Assembly: GCF_013284035.1 (NCBI RefSeq)
Contig: NZ_CP054141.1
Span: 496,001 to 560,000 of the forward strand
DNA: 64,000 nucleotides
From: Flavobacterium sp. M31R6
GTDB lineage: Bacteria > Bacteroidota > Bacteroidia > Flavobacteriales > Flavobacteriaceae
Reading direction: 5' to 3'
Every line of letters begins with the position of its first letter. Position 1 is the stretch's first letter. The notes beneath the pieces are model-generated. The model saw nothing but the letters and a program-made list of their open reading frames with translations, ran no database searches and was not told where the DNA came from. Position numbers and translations under genes: made by a program. Positions 25,100-33,179 of this stretch are shown here, one piece after another.

Positions 25100-27280
25100 A
25101 TGAGTAAAAGATTAAGAAAGCCGATAAAGAAAGAGAAGGATTTCTCAGATAAAATTATAAAAATATTATCGCAAAGTGCCAATAAAGCCTTTAATTATAA
25201 GCAAATAGGAGCCAAGTTAGAATTGGACGATACCCAAAGCCGTAATCAAATCATAAAAGATTTAAAGATTTTGGCTGCTTCAAAGAAAATTATAGAATCC
25301 GAACCTGGAAAATATTTGATAAAAGCAGCAAGTAAAGAGTATTACGAAGGAACAATTGATATGACCGGTCGTAAAACGGCGTATTTTATTTGTCCAGAAT
25401 TTGAAGAAGACGTTTTTATTCCATCCAATAATTTGAATCACGCTTTAGATAAAGATACTGTAAAAGTGTATGTTTATAATAAAAGAAGTGGACGAAGAGC
25501 TGAAGGAGAAGTGATTGAAGTTATCGAAAGATACAAAACCGACTTTGTTGGGGTGATTGACATTCAAAAGAATTTCTCTTTTGTCTCAACTGCTAACCCA
25601 AAAATGTACACTGATATTTTTATTCCAAAAGATAAAATAGGGGAGGCGGAGCAAGGTGATGTAGTTTTGGTTCATATCGAAGATTGGCCTTCAAGAGCCG
25701 ATAGTCCTTTTGGAAAAGTGGTAAAGGTTCTTGGAAAACCAGGTGAACACGATACTGAAATTCACGCTATTTTAGCCGAATATGGTTTACCTGCTGAATT
25801 TCCTATCGAAGTGGAAACCTTTGCCCAAAAGATTGATACTTCAATTGAAGCCAGTGAAATAGCCAAACGTCGTGATATGCGTGATACGCTAACCTTTACA
25901 ATTGACCCAAAGGATGCCAAAGATTTTGATGATGCTTTGTCTTTCAAACAATTAGAAAATGGTAACTACGAAATTGGTATTCACATTGCGGATGTTTCTT
26001 ATTATCTTGAAGAAGGAACTATACTTGATGATGAAGCTTATCAAAGAGCAACATCGGTTTATTTAGTCGATAGGGTAGTACCAATGTTACCTGAAGTGCT
26101 TTCTAATTTTGCCTGTTCATTGAGGCCACAAGAAGAAAAATACACGTTCTCGGCTATTTTTGAAATTACCGAAAAATGTCAGGTTGTGAATCAATGGTTT
26201 GGTAGAACTGTAATTTTCTCCGATCAACGTTTTGCTTATGAAGAAGCACAATACATCATAGAGACCAAAGACAATACTATTCCTGCCGAAATTTCCATTA
26301 TAGGAAGTTCTTATGTAGTTTCGGATGAAATCGTGGCTGCTACGCTTAAAATGGATCAGTTAGCCAAAATATTCAGAAGAAACAGAATGAACGAAGGTGC
26401 TATTTCTTTTGATAAAGTAGAAGTAAAATTTAACCTTGATGCTGAAGGAGAACCGGAAGGCGTTTATTTTAAAGTTTCGAAAGATGCCAATCATTTGATC
26501 GAAGAATTTATGCTTTTGGCAAATAGAAAAGTGGCGGAATACATTGGTAAACAAAAGAAAACGTTTATCTATAGAATTCACGATGAGCCAAATGAAGATA
26601 AATTAATAGCGATGCAAAATCTTATCGCTAAGTTTGGTTATAAAATTGATTTTAGAAACAAAGGAGATATTTCGAAATCATTGAACGCATTGATGGAAGA
26701 GGTGAATGGTAAAAAAGAACAAAATTTAATTGATACTCTAGCTATTCGATCCATGAGCAAAGCTAAATATTCTACAGATAATATTGGTCATTACGGATTA
26801 GCTTTTGATTATTATTCTCATTTTACATCGCCTATTCGTCGTTATCCGGATGTTATGGTGCACCGATTGTTGCAGTACTATTTGGATGGGGGTAAATCAG
26901 TCGATGAAGATACATATGAGGCTAAATGTTTGCATTCATCTACAATGGAAGGTTTAGCAACTAATGCCGAAAGAGATTCCATAAAATACATGCAGGTTAA
27001 ATACATGCAAAACCATAACGATCAGGAATTCCTTGGTGTTATTTCTGGAGTTACCGAATGGGGAATTTATGTTGAAATTATAGAGAATAAGTGTGAAGGT
27101 ATGGTGAGAACCCGAGATATAAAAGAGGATTATTATACTTTTGATGAAAAACAATATGCTTTAGTGGGCGCCAATTCTGATCGATTATTGCAATTGGGTG
27201 ATGAAATTTATGTAAAAGTAAAAAATGCCGATTTAGTTAAAAAACAATTGGATTTCAATTTTATAAGAAGGAATGAATAA
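25100..27280 (+). CDS. rnr: ribonuclease R
   Basis: A 726-residue processive 3'-5' exoribonuclease that degrades structured RNA. In order: an N-terminal winged-helix-like segment (about 15-75), OB/cold-shock domains (EGTIDMTGRKTAYFICP; then FVGVIDIQKNFSFV), the RNB catalytic domain with TIDPKDAKDFDDALSF carrying the metal-binding aspartates and TSPIRRYPDVMVHRLLQYY, and a C-terminal S1 domain (GVISGVTEWGIYVEI). It lacks the long basic tail of the E. coli enzyme. It is the first of a run of rightward genes beyond the candidate origin gap. Confidence 0.95.
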   Translation: MSKRLRKPIKKEKDFSDKIIKILSQSANKAFNYKQIGAKLELDDTQSRNQIIKDLKILAASKKIIESEPGKYLIKAASKEYYEGTIDMTGRKTAYFICPEFEEDVFIPSNNLNHALDKDTVKVYVYNKRSGRRAEGEVIEVIERYKTDFVGVIDIQKNFSFVSTANPKMYTDIFIPKDKIGEAEQGDVVLVHIEDWPSRADSPFGKVVKVLGKPGEHDTEIHAILAEYGLPAEFPIEVETFAQKIDTSIEASEIAKRRDMRDTLTFTIDPKDAKDFDDALSFKQLENGNYEIGIHIADVSYYLEEGTILDDEAYQRATSVYLVDRVVPMLPEVLSNFACSLRPQEEKYTFSAIFEITEKCQVVNQWFGRTVIFSDQRFAYEEAQYIIETKDNTIPAEISIIGSSYVVSDEIVAATLKMDQLAKIFRRNRMNEGAISFDKVEVKFNLDAEGEPEGVYFKVSKDANHLIEEFMLLANRKVAEYIGKQKKTFIYRIHDEPNEDKLIAMQNLIAKFGYKIDFRNKGDISKSLNALMEEVNGKKEQNLIDTLAIRSMSKAKYSTDNIGHYGLAFDYYSHFTSPIRRYPDVMVHRLLQYYLDGGKSVDEDTYEAKCLHSSTMEGLATNAERDSIKYMQVKYMQNHNDQEFLGVISGVTEWGIYVEIIENKCEGMVRTRDIKEDYYTFDEKQYALVGANSDRLLQLGDEIYVKVKNADLVKKQLDFNFIRRNE

Positions 27281-27323
27281 TGTTATTTTTAGATAGTGAT
27301 ATTAATAATTAAATTTTATTAAA

Positions 27324-27989
27324 ATGAAAAGAATAATTTTTGTATTTTTTGTATTTCTAGTTCAATTTACTTTTGCACAAACCACAATAGTTCTCAAGGA
27401 TTTTGATGATGTAAAAGTGTTTGATAAATTAAGTGTTACTCTAATAGCTTCCAATGAAACGAAGGCCATAATTACAGGACCTGAACAAAGTAAAGTGGAA
27501 ATTGTTAATAAAAATGGACTTTTGAAAATAAGAATGCCATTAACAAAATTGATGACAGGAGATGAAGCAAAAGTGACATTATATTTCAAAAAAATTCAAA
27601 GTATAGATGCCAATGAAGGTAGTACGGTAACATGTGCTGATGCTTTTAAGCAAACAACCTTTGATTTAGGCACTCAGGAAGGTGCTAAGATTACAGTTGT
27701 ATTAGATGTGGATAAAACAACTATTAAAGCCTTTTCAGGAGGAATTGTTACAGTAACGGGTAAAGCAGTCACTCAATCGGTTTCTGTTAATTCAGGAGGT
27801 ATTTTTAATGGTAAAGAGTTAGAAACTTCCCAAACAACCGTAAGTATATTTGCTGGTGGAAGTGCCGATGTAAATGCAACTACTCTTGTTGACGCTAAAG
27901 TAAAAACTGGAGGTACTATTTTTATTTATGGTAAACCAAAAGAAATAAAGCAAGAAACAGTTATGGGTGGAACTATTGTTCAGAAATAA
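27324..27989 (+). CDS. GIN/DUF2807-domain exported protein
   Basis: A 221-residue protein with a signal peptide (MKRIIFVFFVFLVQFTFAQ) and a repetitive beta-helix-like body: KVEIVNKNGLLKIRMP, then short strands rich in Gly and Thr such as FSGGIVTVTG, VNSGGIFNG and FAGGSADVN. This is the head GIN (DUF2807) domain common in Bacteroidota, thought to form an auto-transporter-adhesin-like solenoid. The role is unknown. It is 43 nt downstream of rnr. Confidence 0.8.
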   Translation: MKRIIFVFFVFLVQFTFAQTTIVLKDFDDVKVFDKLSVTLIASNETKAIITGPEQSKVEIVNKNGLLKIRMPLTKLMTGDEAKVTLYFKKIQSIDANEGSTVTCADAFKQTTFDLGTQEGAKITVVLDVDKTTIKAFSGGIVTVTGKAVTQSVSVNSGGIFNGKELETSQTTVSIFAGGSADVNATTLVDAKVKTGGTIFIYGKPKEIKQETVMGGTIVQK

Positions 27990-28015
27990 TAAATAATTTT
28001 TAAAGTCATTTTTTA

Positions 28016-28693
28016 ATGATAAACGATATTTTAACGGGGATTCCATGGGGAGTTCTCTTGAGTTTTATGATTGGCCCTGTGTTTTTTATTTTACTTGAAA
28101 CAAGTATAATTAAAGGATTTAGAGCTGCTTTGGTTTTTGATTTAGGTGTTGTTTTAGGGGATGTTTTTTTTATAACAATTGCTTATTTAGGTAGTTATAG
28201 ATTAATTCAAAGTTTAAATGATAATTCTTCCTTGTTCATTTTTGGAGGTTTTATTATGATGGCTTATGGCTTTATTTCTTTCTTAGGAACTAAAAAAGAA
28301 AAGAAAGTGAATACAAAATCAATTGATAATGAGATTATAAAAAAGAACTATCTGGGTCTTTTTTTTAAAGGTTTTTTTCTGAACATCATTAACATTGGTG
28401 TACTAGGTTTTTGGTTAGCGGTTATTATTTCGGTTGGACCAAAATTAGAAATGGAAACCTCAAGAGTACTTACATTTTTTATCTCAGTAATTATTACTTA
28501 TTTAAGTATTGATTGCATTAAAATAGCCTTGGCTAAGCAATTGAAACACAAAATGACTCCAACCAATATTTACAAAATAAAAAGAGGAATTAGTGTTGTC
28601 TTGATGATTTTTGGAATAGTTTTAATCTTTCAAGGATGGTTTCCAAAAGAAAAGCAAATGGTAAAAAATGCTTTTGAAAAAATAGACAAGTAA
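28016..28693 (+). CDS. LysE-family transporter
   Basis: A 225-residue inner-membrane protein with six hydrophobic helices. The N-terminal GIPWGVLLSFMIGPVFFILLETSIIKGFRAAL carries the LysE/RhtB family motif (GP.....L..s...G...a) and is followed by DLGVVLGDVFFITIAYLG. The family exports amino acids or other small molecules; the substrate is unknown. It follows the GIN-domain gene by 26 nt and is closed by the terminator at 28716-28745. Confidence 0.85.
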   Translation: MINDILTGIPWGVLLSFMIGPVFFILLETSIIKGFRAALVFDLGVVLGDVFFITIAYLGSYRLIQSLNDNSSLFIFGGFIMMAYGFISFLGTKKEKKVNTKSIDNEIIKKNYLGLFFKGFFLNIINIGVLGFWLAVIISVGPKLEMETSRVLTFFISVIITYLSIDCIKIALAKQLKHKMTPTNIYKIKRGISVVLMIFGIVLIFQGWFPKEKQMVKNAFEKIDK

Positions 28694-28715
28694 ATTTTTA
28701 TCAAAATATTTAAGC

Positions 28716-28745
28716 AAAAGGGACTATTATTAGTCTCTTTTTTTT
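28716..28745 (+). terminator. terminator after the LysE-family gene
   Basis: GGGACTA, a short loop and TAGTCTC followed by eight T residues. Confidence 0.8.
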
Positions 28746-28770
28746 ACTTCATTTTTTTTTAAATGATTAT

Positions 28771-28825
28771 AAAAAAAAACAGCTAAAATTGCTTTAGAAG
28801 TCTAGACACATCGTCCGGATTCGAA
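28771..28825 (-). pseudogene. decayed duplicate of the tRNA-Cys 3' part and terminator
   Basis: This stretch repeats the sequence at 28863-28916, about 90 bp away: A-run, terminator-like TTGCTTTAGA and then CATCGTCCGGATTCGAA (809-825), which is identical over 17 bp to the T-arm/acceptor region of tRNA-Cys. Homology stops inside the T-arm, so no tRNA can form. It may be a relic of a tandem tRNA duplication or of an element that once integrated at the tRNA 3' end. Confidence 0.7.
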
Positions 28826-28867
28826 GTACATCTTTATCTAATTTTTTCTAAAAATTAAACATAAAAA

Positions 28868-28894
28868 AAACCTCTAAATTGCTTTAGAGGTTTT
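28868..28894 (-). terminator. terminator of tRNA-Cys
   Basis: On the minus strand CCTCTAAA, a 4-nt loop and TTTAGAGG followed by a T-run, directly after the tRNA 3' end. Confidence 0.75.
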
Positions 28895-28897
28895 AGA

Positions 28898-28967
28898 GGC
28901 ATCGTCCGGATTCGAACCGGAGTAGGAGCTTTTGCAGAGCCCAGCCTAGCCGCTCGGCCACGACGCC
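28898..28967 (-). tRNA. tRNA-Cys (GCA)
   Basis: Seventy nucleotides on the minus strand fold as a cloverleaf: acceptor GGCGTCG / CGATGCC (one G-U pair), D-arm with GCCGAGCGGCTAGGC, anticodon stem GGGCT / AGCTC with loop CTGCAAA giving anticodon GCA, and T-arm TCCGG-TTCGAAT-CCGGA. CCA is not encoded, as usual in this phylum. A partial duplicate of its 3' half lies just downstream (28771-28825). Confidence 0.95.
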
Positions 28968-28995
28968 ATTCTTGAACGGATGGCAAAAGTAACTT

Positions 28996-29032
28996 AAAAT
29001 TTTAAAGTTTAAAAGTTTAAAGTTAACTTTTT
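28996..29032. repeat. short TTTAAAGTT direct/inverted repeat
   Basis: Repeated AAGTTTAAA words upstream of tRNA-Cys and just past the 3' end of folB, related to those at 14786-14885 and 29427-29491. Low complexity; the significance is uncertain. Confidence 0.45.
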
Positions 29033-29051
29033 TCTATTTTTATACTAATTG

Positions 29052-29420
29052 CTATAATTTGAAATAACGCTCTTCTTCCATTTCTATGGTAACCGCTTCT
29101 ACATCACCACCAATAGGAGGATTTATTTTTGAAACTCCCACTTTTATTTTTGAAATGGTTTCCAGTTCTGCCAAGGCTCTATCTATAATTCTTTTGGCAA
29201 CATGCTCCAATAAATTGGAACGAATAGCCATTTCCTCAACCACAATCTTGTTTAAATGTACATAATCTACCGTATCTTTCAAGTTATCGGACTCCGAAGA
29301 ATGCTTCAAATTTGTTTTTATTTCCAAATCGACACTGTAGTCTGAACCTATCTTTCCTTCTTCTATTAAACAACCGTGGTACGAAAAAGTGCGGATGTTT
29401 TTTAATCTTATTGTTCCCAT
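29052..29420 (-). CDS. folB: dihydroneopterin aldolase
   Basis: A 122-residue FolB-type protein of the tunnelling fold. It has IRTFSYHGCLIEEGKIGSDYSVDLEI with the conserved Tyr-His-Gly and Glu, DTVDYVHL with the substrate-site Tyr, and a late Lys/Pro segment (KIKVGVSKINPPIGG). It converts dihydroneopterin to the hydroxymethyl pterin in folate synthesis. The length and motifs are standard. It stands alone, divergent from glnS. Confidence 0.9.
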   Translation of the reverse strand: MGTIRLKNIRTFSYHGCLIEEGKIGSDYSVDLEIKTNLKHSSESDNLKDTVDYVHLNKIVVEEMAIRSNLLEHVAKRIIDRALAELETISKIKVGVSKINPPIGGDVEAVTIEMEEERYFKL

Positions 29421-29426
29421 TTTAAT

Positions 29427-29491
29427 TCAGTTTAAAGTTTCAGATTTCAGGTTTAACGGTTGTTAAGTAACTTTAAACCTTAAACCTTAAA
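29427..29491. repeat. TTTAAAGTT inverted repeat between folB and glnS
   Basis: AGTTTAAAGTT near 29429-29439 pairs with AACTTTAAACCT near 29469-29480, which is followed by two more TTAAACC words. It lies just upstream of the glnS -7 box. Confidence 0.55.
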
Positions 29492-29500
29492 CCTTTTTTT

Positions 29501-29508
29501 TATCTTTG
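29501..29508 (+). promoter_or_regulatory. putative -7 box for glnS
   Basis: TATCTTTG fits TAnnTTTG, 18 nt before the glnS start codon. No -33 TTG was found at normal spacing because the region is filled by the inverted repeat. Confidence 0.45.
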
Positions 29509-29526
29509 CTAAAATAATTATAAAAA

Positions 29527-31623
29527 ATGGCATCAGAAGAGAAATCACTTCATTTTATTGAACAAATTATAGAAGACAGTTTAACAAACGGTTTTCCTCA
29601 AGATAAATTACGCTTTCGTTTTCCACCAGAACCTAATGGATATTTGCATATTGGTCACGCCAAATCTATTTGTCTTAATTTTGGTTTAGGCTTAAAATAC
29701 AATGCGCCAGTAAACTTACGTTTTGATGATACCAATCCAGCCAAGGAAGAGCAGGAGTATGTGGATGCTATCAAAGAAGATTTAAAATGGTTGGGATTTA
29801 ATTGGTCTGAAGAATTATATTCATCTGATTATTTCCAACAATTATACGAATGGGCTGTTGCTATGATTAAAAATGGTAAAGCCTATGTTGACAGCCAGTC
29901 TTCTGAAGATATGGCAATTCAAAAAGGTACACCTACTCAACCAGGTGTTGATGGTCCTTATAGAAACCGTTCTATTGAAGAAAATTTAACTCTTTTTGAA
30001 GGAATGAAAAATGGTGATTTCCCTGAAGGAAGTCATGTTTTGAGAGCTAAAATTGATATGGCTTCGTCAAATATGTTAATGCGTGATCCATTGATGTACA
30101 GAATTTTACATCGTCATCATCACCGTACTGGAAATGATTGGAATATTTACCCAATGTATGATTATGCGCATGGTGAAAGTGATTACATCGAGCAAATTTC
30201 GCACTCAATTTGCACCTTGGAATTTGTGATGCACCGAGAATTATACGATTGGTTTTTGGATCAAATTTATGATGAAAATGAAGTACGTCCGCATCAATAT
30301 GAGTTTGCTCGTTTGAACTTGAACTATACCGTTATGAGTAAGCGAAAGCTCTTGCAATTGGTACAGGAAAATATTGTAAATGGTTGGGATGATCCTAGAA
30401 TGCCTACTATTTCAGGTTTAAGAAGACGCGGTTATACTGCTGCTGCAATTCGTAAATTTTGTGATGTGATTGGAGTTGCAAAACGTGAAAATATTATTGA
30501 TGTTTCACTTTTGGATTTCTGTTTACGTGAAGATTTAAACAAAACTGCTCCAAGAGTTATGGCTGTTTTAGATCCTGTTAAAGTAGTTATTACCAATTAT
30601 CCAGAAGGCGTAGAGGAGTGGCTTGAAGCAGAAAATAATCAAGAAGATGAATCGGCAGGCTATAGAAAAGTTCCTTTTTCTCGTGAATTGTATATAGAAA
30701 GAGATGATTTCCTTGAAGTGGCTCCAGCTAAGTTTTTCCGTTTGAGTTTAGGAAATGAAGTTCGACTTAAAAATGGTTATATAATTAAAGGAGAAAGTGT
30801 TACAAAAGATGCAAACGGTACTATTACTGAGATTCAAGTAACTTATGATGAAGATTCCAGAAGTGGAAGTGGGAGCGAAGCTAGTCAAAGAAAAGTGGCA
30901 GGAACCTTGCATTGGGTTGCTGTAAAAACTGCTGTAGAAGCTGAAGTTCGTATGTACGATCGTTTGTTTATAGACGAAGCTCCAGACAGTCATAAAGAGA
31001 AAAGTTTCTTGGAATTTATGAACACTTCTTCATTGCAAATCGTAAAAGGTTTTGTTGAACCAAGTTTATCAGATGCTAAAATTGGTGACCATTTTCAGTT
31101 CCAACGTTTGGGTTATTTCGTTGTTGATAAAGATGCAACTGACTCAAAATTAGTGTTTAACAAAACAGTTGGACTTAAAGATGCTTGGGAAGAAAAGGAC
31201 AAAAAAGAAGCAAATTTGTTGATGAACACACAAAAAGAGATCAATAAATATGTAAAAGAAAAAGATGATAATAATGCTTCTGTTCTTTTAAATGCAATTG
31301 TTGATAACATCAAATCTATTGACAATTTTAGTTTACTTTGTCAAACGGTGGTCAAAAATGTGAAGAATGACAATAATTCTTTATTGTTTGCCAATTTGCT
31401 TTTACATTTTTCCGATAAAGTAAAAGCTAATGATATTGATTTAGAAATCGTGCACAAATTATATACGATGTCTTTGAAAAGTCAATTAGCAACTGTACGT
31501 ATTTTTGTATTATTAAATCTAAAAAGGGATTTAGTTAATAATTTAGTTTTTGAAACTCAAATTGCTGAATTAAGAAATATTGAAAAAAATGAAAAAGTAT
31601 TAGAAGTACTTAATTCAATTTAA
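29527..31623 (+). CDS. glnS: glutaminyl-tRNA synthetase with C-terminal extension
   Basis: A 698-residue class I synthetase that charges tRNA-Gln. The HIGH motif is in PEPNGYLHIGHAK (about 33-45) and the KMSKS equivalent is VMSKRKL; FDDTNP and the two anticodon-binding beta barrels follow. The canonical protein ends near residue 560 (LVFNKTVGLKDAW). About 136 extra residues follow, Lys/Asn/Leu-rich and apparently all helical. GlnRS-YqeY fusions are known, but I could not see clear YqeY motifs here. A terminator lies at 31648-31679. Confidence 0.95.
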   Translation: MASEEKSLHFIEQIIEDSLTNGFPQDKLRFRFPPEPNGYLHIGHAKSICLNFGLGLKYNAPVNLRFDDTNPAKEEQEYVDAIKEDLKWLGFNWSEELYSSDYFQQLYEWAVAMIKNGKAYVDSQSSEDMAIQKGTPTQPGVDGPYRNRSIEENLTLFEGMKNGDFPEGSHVLRAKIDMASSNMLMRDPLMYRILHRHHHRTGNDWNIYPMYDYAHGESDYIEQISHSICTLEFVMHRELYDWFLDQIYDENEVRPHQYEFARLNLNYTVMSKRKLLQLVQENIVNGWDDPRMPTISGLRRRGYTAAAIRKFCDVIGVAKRENIIDVSLLDFCLREDLNKTAPRVMAVLDPVKVVITNYPEGVEEWLEAENNQEDESAGYRKVPFSRELYIERDDFLEVAPAKFFRLSLGNEVRLKNGYIIKGESVTKDANGTITEIQVTYDEDSRSGSGSEASQRKVAGTLHWVAVKTAVEAEVRMYDRLFIDEAPDSHKEKSFLEFMNTSSLQIVKGFVEPSLSDAKIGDHFQFQRLGYFVVDKDATDSKLVFNKTVGLKDAWEEKDKKEANLLMNTQKEINKYVKEKDDNNASVLLNAIVDNIKSIDNFSLLCQTVVKNVKNDNNSLLFANLLLHFSDKVKANDIDLEIVHKLYTMSLKSQLATVRIFVLLNLKRDLVNNLVFETQIAELRNIEKNEKVLEVLNSI

Positions 31624-31647
31624 ATTTAACATATAGTTTTTATCAAT

Positions 31648-31679
31648 CAAAAGTGCTTTTTATAAAGCACTTTTTTATT
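31648..31679 (+). terminator. terminator of glnS
   Basis: AAAGTGCTTT, a short loop and AAAGCACTTT with a T-run, 25 nt past the stop. Confidence 0.85.
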
Positions 31680-32113
31680 ATATAAAATATTGATTGTTTT
31701 TAAATATTTTATAAATATTATTGATAAAAATCAACATCCATAAATTAAATTTAAGAGTGTTTTAGATTTTAGGGATATCAATTTATATTTTTAAATTTTT
31801 TATTCTTTAGAAGTTGTTATTTTAGTTTTTTATAAAAACAGCTCTTTTTTCCTTCATCAATCATATTTTCCTTCGTTGTTTTATAAAAAATTAGCTTTTT
31901 TAAAGTATAAATTTTTACTATTAAAATTTAACAGTAATAATATTAAACTATTATTTATTTTAAGTATTAATAAATAAATATTAATAGTTTATATTTATTG
32001 AAATTGACTTTTTTATCTTCTTTTTAAAACAATTTTATTTTATTTACATGTAAATATATAATTTTTAATTTTTAGTTTAAACAGGGGCTTAATTTTGGAT
32101 TTTTGAGCAGTAA
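31680..32113. other. very AT-rich gene-free spacer
   Basis: About 430 bp with few G or C bases and no credible coding frame or structured RNA that I can recognise. It is the long leader side of the YtxH operon. Confidence 0.4.
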
Positions 32114-32146
32114 TTTGCACTTTAACGGCTTGTTAACATAAGTTTG
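32114..32146 (+). promoter_or_regulatory. promoter of the YtxH operon
   Basis: TTTG (32114-32117), 21 nt, and TAAGTTTG (32139-32146) match the flavobacterial -33/-7 pattern. The leader to the ATG at 32195 is about 42 nt. Confidence 0.5.
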
Positions 32147-32194
32147 TTGATAAAGTTGTAATTTTATGAGTAGTAATCTTTAAATTTAATTAAA

Positions 32195-32530
32195 ATGTCA
32201 AATAATACTGGAAATACAATTGTAGCTATTTTGGTTGGTGCAGCTATAGGCGCAGGTGTTGGAATTTTGTTTGCACCAGATAAAGGATCCAAAACTAGAG
32301 AAAAACTTAAAGATGGTTTTGATGATGCCAAACACAATCTTCAGGATAAATATCATGAGGTATCTGAAAAATTAGTTGGAAAGGCAAAGGAATTAATAGG
32401 CAAAGATGATATTGATGGTAATTATCAAAATATAGTTTCTTCATTAAGTCATAAGACTGAGGATGTTATTTCATTTTTAGAGAATAAATTAGCAGAACTT
32501 AAATTAAAAAATGCTAAATTTCAGAAATAA
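32195..32530 (+). CDS. YtxH-domain protein
   Basis: A 111-residue protein with an N-terminal glycine-rich membrane helix (IVAILVGAAIGAGVGILFAPDKGSKTREKL), the YtxH signature, followed by a charged helical cytoplasmic or peripheral tail. YtxH proteins are small stress-associated envelope proteins of unknown mechanism. It is the first gene of a three-gene operon with a holin-like protein and a DUF6327-type protein. Confidence 0.8.
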   Translation: MSNNTGNTIVAILVGAAIGAGVGILFAPDKGSKTREKLKDGFDDAKHNLQDKYHEVSEKLVGKAKELIGKDDIDGNYQNIVSSLSHKTEDVISFLENKLAELKLKNAKFQK

Positions 32531-32542
32531 AATCAAGCATAT

Positions 32543-32893
32543 ATGGCTTTTGATAAAATAAAAAAAAACTCCGAGAATATTCAGGAACAAGCGCAGGCTT
32601 ATTTTGAGAGTACAGCTTCCTATTATAAATTGTGGGGTTTTAAGGTTGCAATGAAATCTACCACAATGATTTTGAAGTTTACTTTGATTTTATTGTGTTT
32701 TAGTATGGTTTTGTTATTTGGCTCTTTAGCTGCCGCTCTTGCGATTGGCACTTATTTTGACAGTTATGCTATTGGATTTCTTATTGTTGGAGCATTTTAT
32801 TTGATTATCACTTTCCTTTTATTTTTAATTAAGGAAAAAGTAATTGAAGGACCAATTTTAGAAAAATTTTCAGAAATCTTTTTTAACGATTAA
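32543..32893 (+). CDS. holin-X-like (Phage_holin_3_6 type) membrane protein
   Basis: A 116-residue protein with an amphipathic N-terminal helix and two central hydrophobic helices (FTLILLCFSMVLLFGSLAAA and IGFLIVGAFYLIITFLLFLI), then a short charged tail. This is the layout of the so-called actinobacterial holin-X family, which in Bacteroidota is a chromosomal housekeeping gene and not a phage lysis gene. It is 12 nt after the YtxH gene and 2 nt before the next. Confidence 0.7.
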   Translation: MAFDKIKKNSENIQEQAQAYFESTASYYKLWGFKVAMKSTTMILKFTLILLCFSMVLLFGSLAAALAIGTYFDSYAIGFLIVGAFYLIITFLLFLIKEKVIEGPILEKFSEIFFND

Positions 32894-32895
32894 TT

Positions 32896-33150
32896 ATGGA
32901 GACAAAAAAATACTCATCATATGCAGCAATTGATCGTGATCTTGAAATCTTAAAATTAGAAAAAGAAATTAGTTATCAAAAATTAGTTTTAAGCATTCAA
33001 AGAACTAAAGATGAAATAACACCAGAAAATATAGTTAGTGGTTTTTTGGCACCATACAAAGAAGCGATTCCAAATCAATTGCTTTCAATAATTAAAGCAG
33101 TGGTTCCATACATTATCAGTTATTTTATAAATAGAAAAAGAGGCGATTAA
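32896..33150 (+). CDS. DUF6327-type small protein
   Basis: An 84-residue protein starting KKYSSYAAIDRDLEILKLEKEISYQKL and ending in a hydrophobic patch and basic tail (YIISYFINRKR). I recognise it as the third partner often found after YtxH and holin-like genes in Flavobacteriia, which I believe is DUF6327. The function is unknown. Its last codons and stop lie inside the operon terminator. Confidence 0.65.
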   Translation: METKKYSSYAAIDRDLEILKLEKEISYQKLVLSIQRTKDEITPENIVSGFLAPYKEAIPNQLLSIIKAVVPYIISYFINRKRGD

Positions 33151-33162
33151 GCCTCTTTTTTA
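33136..33162 (+). terminator. terminator of the YtxH operon, overlapping the last codons
   Basis: AAAAGAGGC, a loop GATTAA that contains the stop codon, and GCCTCTTTTT. The stem starts within the coding sequence. Confidence 0.85.
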
Positions 33163-33179
33163 TTGTAAAACATTTTCTT

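Noticed and set aside
32543..32893. Phage holin as a sign of prophage
   Set aside because: The family is chromosomal in Bacteroidota, sits in a YtxH operon, and no other phage genes are present.
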